Positions 59,421 to 64,000 of a stretch of DNA of 64,000 nucleotides are shown here, one piece after another. The position numbers were made by a program, and so were the translations under genes. Where the stretch lies: contig CAYVIV010000001.1 of NCBI GenBank assembly GCA_964451705.1, positions 62,001-126,000 of the forward strand, in the 5' to 3' direction. Position 1 is the first letter of the stretch. Every line of letters starts with the position of its first letter. This stretch comes from CAYYFV01 sp964451705. Its GTDB lineage: Bacteria > Patescibacteriota > Gracilibacteria > UBA1369 > GCA-2718715. The notes beneath the pieces were generated by a model that was given only the letters and a program-made list of their open reading frames with translations, ran no database searches and was not told the origin of the DNA.

Positions 59421-60545
59421 TTAGAGAAAGAGCACTTCGTACATTAGGTCTACAGCAGTCGATCTTTGGATGTGTCGCATAGGTTCTATGTAGGTTCCTC
59501 GTTGTCTCCAAAAGTCAACGATTCGACTATACCAAGGACCAGATGCAGCATCTGAAACATTTGCTCCACGGATATTTGCTATAACTTTGGCAAATTCTGC
59601 CTCGGATACTATATCAAATGGCCTCAGGCTGGAGTCGCTGTACCCTTTCATAATACCTTTTTCTATGAGTCTGGCAGCAGCTTGAGTCCACCAGGTGTTT
59701 TCTTTTAGGTAAATTTGGCTAATGTCTAGATCCTTAAATTGTTCTAGCAAGCTCAAGTTGGCCTGTGTACGCAGGTACTGGCTTTGGTTTAGCATACGGT
59801 CTGCTAAGACAAAGAATTCAGCACGCTTTAAGGTATGATCTAAGTTAGCTTTTGGCAGCCTAAATTGTTCTGGAATACGTGTGTTTTGATTTTTCTGACC
59901 TGTGAAAATTCCCATTTCTCTAAGAACTGTGATTTTCCCACATCTTAGGTTGGTTTTTCTAACATCGTAAAAATAATCTTGGCAGCGTAAGTTACCAGTA
60001 TCTAGTGTCCGGTTGTTTGGTACCATGGTGTATCTACTGCGGCCTGGTCTTTGGAAATTATCAAAGTCCGAAAAGTCGTAGCTATTATACCTGTCTGTTC
60101 TTTGGGCTTTTATATTAATTTTGGACTGTGTTTTAAAACGGACACCTGTTTCCCAAATATAAATTTTTTCTGAACCTGCATTTTTTAGGTATATGCTTGG
60201 GCAAGAAACTAGGTTTAATTGGTCTTGGTAACAAAAGTCTGATTTTTCGTTATCTATCTCCATGCGTGTATTATCCATTATCTGAAAACCTAGGGGTAAC
60301 CTATAGTAGCAGTTAGTAGATTGGTATTCATCACGGTTGTCGCAATCGACCTTAATATGTTTTACATATTCAGTCGCTCTAATTAATGGTCGTTCGACCA
60401 TTTGCATATTACCGTAGTAATTTGGGCTCAGCGCCCCTTTAAATAAATTGGGATTAAGGGTATCTATACTCTTAACACCAAAAACCACAAGTAAGAATGC
60501 CACAAAGCCTCCTAATATACGGTTTTCAAATTTCCTATTCGACAT
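59421..60545 (-). CDS. SLH-domain surface protein, small paralog
   Basis: 374 aa. The N-terminal helix (about 10-24) is followed by NLFKGALS (about 33-40), the same motif as in the two big paralogs. The middle holds six or more Cys (DCDNRDEYQSTNCYYR, DFCYQDQLNLVSC) and a Tyr/Arg/Asn-rich part. The C-terminal 200 residues form SLH-like repeats (about 205-374): ITVLREMGIFTG, LKRAEFFVLADRML, WWTQAAARLIEKGIMKGYSD and SEAEFAKVIANI. It looks like a reduced version of the large SLH proteins, perhaps a base-layer component. Own promoter and terminator. Confidence 0.85.
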   Translation of the reverse strand: MSNRKFENRILGGFVAFLLVVFGVKSIDTLNPNLFKGALSPNYYGNMQMVERPLIRATEYVKHIKVDCDNRDEYQSTNCYYRLPLGFQIMDNTRMEIDNEKSDFCYQDQLNLVSCPSIYLKNAGSEKIYIWETGVRFKTQSKINIKAQRTDRYNSYDFSDFDNFQRPGRSRYTMVPNNRTLDTGNLRCQDYFYDVRKTNLRCGKITVLREMGIFTGQKNQNTRIPEQFRLPKANLDHTLKRAEFFVLADRMLNQSQYLRTQANLSLLEQFKDLDISQIYLKENTWWTQAAARLIEKGIMKGYSDSSLRPFDIVSEAEFAKVIANIRGANVSDAASGPWYSRIVDFWRQRGTYIEPMRHIQRSTAVDLMYEVLFL

Positions 60546-60567
60546 AGATTCAGTGTTAAATCTTTTA

Positions 60568-60596
60568 ATTTTAACACATTTATCTATTTTTTACAA
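60568..60596 (-). promoter_or_regulatory. Promoter of the 374-aa SLH gene
   Basis: TTGTAA (60591-60596), a 17-nt spacer and TAAAAT (60568-60573) on the minus strand; leader of about 16 nt. An inverted repeat GTGTTAAA/TTTAACAC (60553-60577) overlaps the -10 and start of the transcript. Confidence 0.6.
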
Positions 60597-61680
60597 GCAT
60601 CTTATATAATTGTTGCCCACAAAGTCGCAAATTATACTTGTATGGATTTTTGGGTTTAATGAGATCGTTTGGAATCTTATAGTCCTTAAGCTCTTGAATG
60701 TAGTTGAGTCCAATCTTATGAAAGAGTTGTTTGTAAGGCTGTATTTTTAGACAAATAACAGGAGTTTTGTGGACTAGAGCCTCGTAAATTGGTAGCCCAA
60801 AGCCCTCGAATTTAGATGTATACAAGAGTGCTTTGGATTCTTGTATTAATTTGAATTTTTCCTGGTCACTAATATTAGATAAAAACTCTATATTTGTGAG
60901 TTGAAGTTTCTTGGCTGATTTAAAGCAACTTTGCCCAGAACCAATGATTTTAAACTTATGATCCAAATTTGCCTGCGCAATTTTGTAGATTAACTCTAAG
61001 TTCTTACGCTTTTGCAGTGTTTGTATGCAAAGGATCTGCCTAGTTTTGTTTTTGATTTTATAGTCCGGATGAATCGCCTCTGGCTTGTTTATGCTTGGAT
61101 ACACAATTTTAATGGCTTTCTTACCATAATTTTTAACTAAAATCCTCCTACTATAGTCTGAGTTGCTTAGCACAAGTCTGGCTTTTTTATATATGTTTTT
61201 TGGTCTTATAAGCCAAAAGTATAGTCTTGCCCGTGCCGACAGGCTGTTTTTACAGTATTTAAAGGCTAAGTCATGAAAATATATAAAACTTTGACTAATT
61301 TTACTCAGAGCAAAGGGGCGAATATCTAGGCACAAGTATGAAATTTTTTGCTGGTTACGCCTTTTCGACTTAAAATTCAACTTTTTATAGGCTAATTTGT
61401 CAATTTTAGGCCAGTTAAAGAATGCCAAGCTTAAATTCAGCAGTATATTTGGGACTTTTAGGTGTTTGTGTCTAATGTTGCTTTTTTTTAGATAGCTTGC
61501 GAGTTTGTCCAAATGAATTTTGGGTTTTTTGAAACCACTACTAAAAAAGACGATTTCTTGGTCGGATTTTAATTTTTTAACAATCTCATCTATAAACAAT
61601 CTATTCACTGTCTGAACGCCTCCATATTTGTAGCTTTGGAGTGGTCGAAGATCAATTATAAATTTCTTTATGCGCGACAT
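60580..61680 (-). CDS. Glycosyltransferase, GT4/GT-B family
   Basis: 366 aa. The N-terminus FIIDLRPLQSYKYGGVQTVN is the glycine-rich acceptor loop. The C-terminal donor-binding part has QILCIQTLQKRKNLELI, FKIIGSG, IEFLSNISDQEKFKLIQESK and SKFEGFGLPIYEALVHKTPV with the EX7E-type motif. The protein is very basic (many Lys). Substrate unknown; envelope polysaccharide is likely. Overlaps the upstream glycosyltransferase gene by 29 nt. Confidence 0.9.
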   Translation of the reverse strand: MSRIKKFIIDLRPLQSYKYGGVQTVNRLFIDEIVKKLKSDQEIVFFSSGFKKPKIHLDKLASYLKKSNIRHKHLKVPNILLNLSLAFFNWPKIDKLAYKKLNFKSKRRNQQKISYLCLDIRPFALSKISQSFIYFHDLAFKYCKNSLSARARLYFWLIRPKNIYKKARLVLSNSDYSRRILVKNYGKKAIKIVYPSINKPEAIHPDYKIKNKTRQILCIQTLQKRKNLELIYKIAQANLDHKFKIIGSGQSCFKSAKKLQLTNIEFLSNISDQEKFKLIQESKALLYTSKFEGFGLPIYEALVHKTPVICLKIQPYKQLFHKIGLNYIQELKDYKIPNDLIKPKNPYKYNLRLCGQQLYKMLVKNR

Positions 61681-62776
61681 AGGCAGTATTTACTATTTTT
61701 TTAAATTTTTCGATAAATTTTTGGCTTTCAAACTCTTTAGCATGATTTTTAATGTATTGTCTGTCAAAGTCAATCCTATCTAGTTTTTCGATTGCCTGAT
61801 TGAGGCAGTTTACAGTTTGTTCATCAAAGAGAATCCCTGTTTTGCCATCTATGAGACTATCACGAATCCCCCCTTTATTATAGGCTATTACTGGGACTCC
61901 ATAGCTTTGGGCCTCGGCTTGGACTATGCCAAAATCCTCAATTTGTGGGAAAATAAAGGCCTTGGCGTGAGCAAAATAGTTTTCAAGAGTTTTTCTACTC
62001 ACAAACCCAAGCAACTTTGTATTGGGACTGGTGTTGAGTTGTTTGAGTACTGGTAGCATTTCGCCTGTGCCAATTATGACTAGATTTTTTTGAGTTTTAT
62101 TAAAGGCTTTAACAATCAATTCAAAATGTTTGTGGGATTTCAATCTACCCACAGCTAGGTAGTAACTACTTTTCTCTGGATTTTTATCGTTGCTAAATTG
62201 AGCTTTTGGGATCCCTGGATTCAAAACTACTGATTTGGCACCATAGAATTTTTGGATGCGTTTTTGAATATAGCTAGAATTAGCGATAAACTTATCAACC
62301 CTTTGGGCTGCTAAATAATCCCAGATCCTTATTTTGTGTAATGGGAATTTGGTAAATAGCTTGAGTACTTTGGGGAATTTATACTTATTAATAAAATCAA
62401 TATAATTGCCCCAAACATAACGCATAGGAGTGTGACAATAGCAAATATGCAGAGTTTCGACCTTGGTTATGACACCTTTACTACAAGCAAAACTTGAAGA
62501 AATTACAATGTCGTATGCAGATAAATCAAAGTTTTCAAAAGCATACGGCATGAGACTCAAATACAACTGATGTTTGGTCTTAGCAAACGGCAAGTGCTGA
62601 ATAAAGCTAGTTTTAGGTTTGTATTTAGCAAATTGCGGCATAGCTTTTGCGTTGTAGATGCTTGTATATAAATCTGCATTTGGAAAGGCAGTTAATATAT
62701 CTGCAACAACTTTCTCAGCTCCACCTTGATTTGTTAGCCAATCTGCCACTACGGCTATTTTTAGATTCTTCTGCAT
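61652..62776 (-). CDS. Glycosyltransferase, GT4 family
   Basis: 374 aa GT-B enzyme. VVADWLTNQGGAEKVVADIL at the start, then CYCHTPMRYVWGNY, FIANSSYIQKRIQKFYG, YYLAVGRLKSHKHFELIVKA, LVIIGTGEMLPVLKQL, and FPQIEDFGIVQAEAQSYGVP with the catalytic Glu pair. This pattern is common in mannosyl- and rhamnosyl-type transferases of exopolysaccharide and O-antigen loci; with ManC nearby, GDP-mannose is a reasonable donor guess. It precedes the second transferase in one transcript. Confidence 0.92.
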   Translation of the reverse strand: MQKNLKIAVVADWLTNQGGAEKVVADILTAFPNADLYTSIYNAKAMPQFAKYKPKTSFIQHLPFAKTKHQLYLSLMPYAFENFDLSAYDIVISSSFACSKGVITKVETLHICYCHTPMRYVWGNYIDFINKYKFPKVLKLFTKFPLHKIRIWDYLAAQRVDKFIANSSYIQKRIQKFYGAKSVVLNPGIPKAQFSNDKNPEKSSYYLAVGRLKSHKHFELIVKAFNKTQKNLVIIGTGEMLPVLKQLNTSPNTKLLGFVSRKTLENYFAHAKAFIFPQIEDFGIVQAEAQSYGVPVIAYNKGGIRDSLIDGKTGILFDEQTVNCLNQAIEKLDRIDFDRQYIKNHAKEFESQKFIEKFKKIVNTAYVAHKEIYN

Positions 62777-62821
62777 ATTCTAAAATTAACTACGCGAATA
62801 CTAGCTTATAATTTAAAATTA

Positions 62822-62830
62822 TGCTATAAT
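62822..62830 (+). promoter_or_regulatory. Extended -10 promoter (TGCTATAAT)
   Basis: TGCTATAAT with predicted start about 15 nt before the ATG at 62852; no strong -35. Confidence 0.6.
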
Positions 62831-62851
62831 TTTTAGATTAATATAGTTTTT

Positions 62852-63814
62852 ATGGAATTTTTATATTTTGCAGTTGGACTCTTCTTATTGTTCTATGGTT
62901 CTAGCTACATTATAGACTCTTCTTTGGCAGTTGCACATAAGTATTCTTTAAACTCTGTAATTGTTGGTTTAACTTTGGTGGCGCTCGGAACATCTGCTCC
63001 AGAATTAGCAATTAATATCTCCAGTAACTTAAAGGGGGTTTACGACGTTGCCTTTTCCGATGTAATTGGTTCGTCTATTTTTAATAACTTGTTAGTACTA
63101 GGTTCAGTCTTGTGTTTTCGTCCGATTGTTGTAAACCCTAGGCTTCTTGCTCGAGAGATACCTTTTGGACTAGTATCTGGACTTATGTTATTTATCTTAG
63201 CCAACGATAGTTTGTTTAACTCCGTTAGCACAAATGTATTAAGTACCGGAGATGGTATGATTTTTTTACTTGTGTTTGCAGTTTTTCTCTGGATTCTAGC
63301 AACCTATAAAGAAGGTTTCTTTGAGACTCAGTACACCACCCCTAAATTTGGCCTTGTTAAAGCCACAGTTTTATTTGTAGCTGGTGTTGCTTTGCTAGGT
63401 GCCGGTGCCCATATGTTAATTGACTCTGTAATAGCACTTTCCGATAAACTTGGTGTTAGTCATAAGTTTTTGGGTGTATCTATGGTGGCTTTTTCTACCT
63501 CGGCACCAGAACTTATGACAGCATACTTGGCTGTTAAAAGAGATGAAGTCGCTTTAGTTTTTGGTAACATTATAGGCTCGAACATTTTTAATGTCCTGTT
63601 TATCCTTGGTGTTTCGACTATGTTTGGAGGCATGGTTTTTAATGCTCCAGCCCTGAATCTAGACTTGATATTTTTGATTCTTATTAAGCTCTTACTGCTT
63701 GTATCGATAATCTTTGCCGCTAAAAAATTCCACCTATCTAAGAAAACAGGCTTCTTGTTTTTAGCCTTGTTTGTATCGTACTTAGCTTACTTAGGTTATA
63801 CCCTTGGTATCTAA
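62852..63814 (+). CDS. Calcium/sodium antiporter, CaCA family (YrbG-like)
   Basis: 320 aa with ten predicted helices in two inverted halves. Both alpha-repeats are clear: VALGTSAPELAINISSNLKG with DVIGSSIFNNLLVLG in the first, and VAFSTSAPELMTAYLAVKR with NIIGSNIFNVLFILG in the second; the acidic residues in SAPEL bind the ions. Exchanges Ca2+ (or K+) for Na+ across the membrane. Its stop is followed immediately by a short tandem repeat. Confidence 0.95.
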   Translation: MEFLYFAVGLFLLFYGSSYIIDSSLAVAHKYSLNSVIVGLTLVALGTSAPELAINISSNLKGVYDVAFSDVIGSSIFNNLLVLGSVLCFRPIVVNPRLLAREIPFGLVSGLMLFILANDSLFNSVSTNVLSTGDGMIFLLVFAVFLWILATYKEGFFETQYTTPKFGLVKATVLFVAGVALLGAGAHMLIDSVIALSDKLGVSHKFLGVSMVAFSTSAPELMTAYLAVKRDEVALVFGNIIGSNIFNVLFILGVSTMFGGMVFNAPALNLDLIFLILIKLLLLVSIIFAAKKFHLSKKTGFLFLALFVSYLAYLGYTLGI

Positions 63815-63846
63815 GCTTAACTGTAGCTTAGCTGTAGCTTAACTGT
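63814..63846 (+). repeat. 11-bp tandem repeat, three copies
   Basis: AGCTTAACTGT, AGCTTAGCTGT, AGCTTAACTGT at 63814-63824, 63825-63835 and 63836-63846, starting at the last base of the antiporter stop codon. The middle copy differs by one base. Confidence 0.85.
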
Positions 63847-63863
63847 GTGTTGGTTGACCTGCT

Positions 63864-64000
63864 TTAGTTTTCTTCTTGTAAAGCGTCGAAGGCTTTGGAC
63901 TTAAAGATTTTAACTACGTTGTTATCGGGGTCGCGGCGTTCTAGGCGTTCGCAAATTTCGTAGACCTGTTTGTATTTTTTTTGTTTAAACCAGACGCCAA
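63864..64000 (-). CDS. C-terminal end of a TPR-like protein, partial
   Basis: The last 45 codons of a minus-strand gene that continues past the right edge, with stop TAA at 63864-63866. The visible residues (WFKQKKYKQVYEICERLERR and KIFKSKAFDALQEEN) look like the final TPR repeats of a helical scaffold. Function cannot be judged from this fragment. Confidence 0.65.
   Translation of the reverse strand, partial: GVWFKQKKYKQVYEICERLERRDPDNNVVKIFKSKAFDALQEEN

Noticed and set aside
1..64000. Recoded UGA (glycine) as in Gracilibacteria/SR1
   Set aside because: Family proteins are full length with TGA as stop, and TGA ends genes such as obg and the TPR protein at sensible positions.
1..64000. CRISPR arrays, insertion sequences, integrases or prophage genes
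   Set aside because: No regularly spaced repeats, transposase or integrase motifs were seen.

Overview
The window is a compact, AT-rich bacterial segment (about 50 protein genes in 64 kb, few gaps over 200 bases). It reads well with ordinary stop codons, and TGA clearly works as a stop (for example at the end of obg). Gene content suggests a candidate-phyla-radiation (Patescibacteria) organism or a similarly reduced lineage: short or trimmed versions of universal enzymes (pyruvate kinase, UvrC), a VirB2/TrbC-like small membrane protein, a stand-alone Elp3, many 3'-overlapping convergent genes, and large SLH surface proteins. The phylum is an inference; no rRNA is present to settle it.

Layout. 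1-6426 (minus) is one long run: TPR membrane protein, prepilin peptidase, ManC, GpmI, cupin phosphomannose isomerase-like protein and SecD (cut by the left edge; it carries an embedded parvulin-like domain). 6479-11750 holds ruvC, a short pyruvate kinase, glmS, an M24 peptidase and a divergent ClpP-fold protein. 11859-19126 is mostly translation and GTPase housekeeping: obg, pth, rplU, an RluA-family pseudouridine synthase, a tyrosyl-tRNA synthetase fused to an N-terminal B3/4-like domain, and recG. 19127-19610 is the only long gap and has several hairpins. 19611-24972 is an accessory-looking minus-strand unit: a 564-aa unknown, a 1136-aa protein with a pre-toxin-like segment, and a 61-aa two-helix membrane protein. 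25069-28237 pairs elp3 with a divergent Trm9/ALKBH8-like methyltransferase, followed by a WecG/TagA-type glycosyltransferase. 28184-36806 contains rsmE, gatB, lepB, nrnA, fmt, an O-antigen-ligase-like protein and a solute-binding lipoprotein. 36862-45768 holds ribE-ribH, a winged-helix regulator, a Nudix hydrolase, a second O-antigen-ligase-like protein, tRNA-Leu(CAA), a tyrosine-rich secreted protein, uvrC, a nucleotidyltransferase-fold protein, an AI-2E family transporter and the VirB2-like protein. 45867-62776 has der and then the surface block: four SLH proteins and two glycosyltransferases. The window closes with a Na+/Ca2+ exchanger-family protein and a partial TPR protein.

How it fits together. 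A cell-envelope theme runs through the window: precursor supply (GlmS, ManC, cupin PMI), glycan assembly (WecG/TagA-like, two GT4 enzymes, two O-antigen-ligase-like proteins), secretion (SecD, LepB, prepilin peptidase) and a set of SLH proteins that probably coat the cell. A second theme is translation accuracy (Elp3 plus Trm9-like, TyrRS fusion, Pth, Fmt, GatB, RsmE, RluA-type enzyme). Recognisable promoters have TTGACA/TATAAT-like boxes, often an extended TGn -10, and usually place the predicted transcript start only about 11-25 nt before the start codon, mostly without a Shine-Dalgarno sequence.

All calls come from reading the sequence and recalling family motifs; no database search was run.
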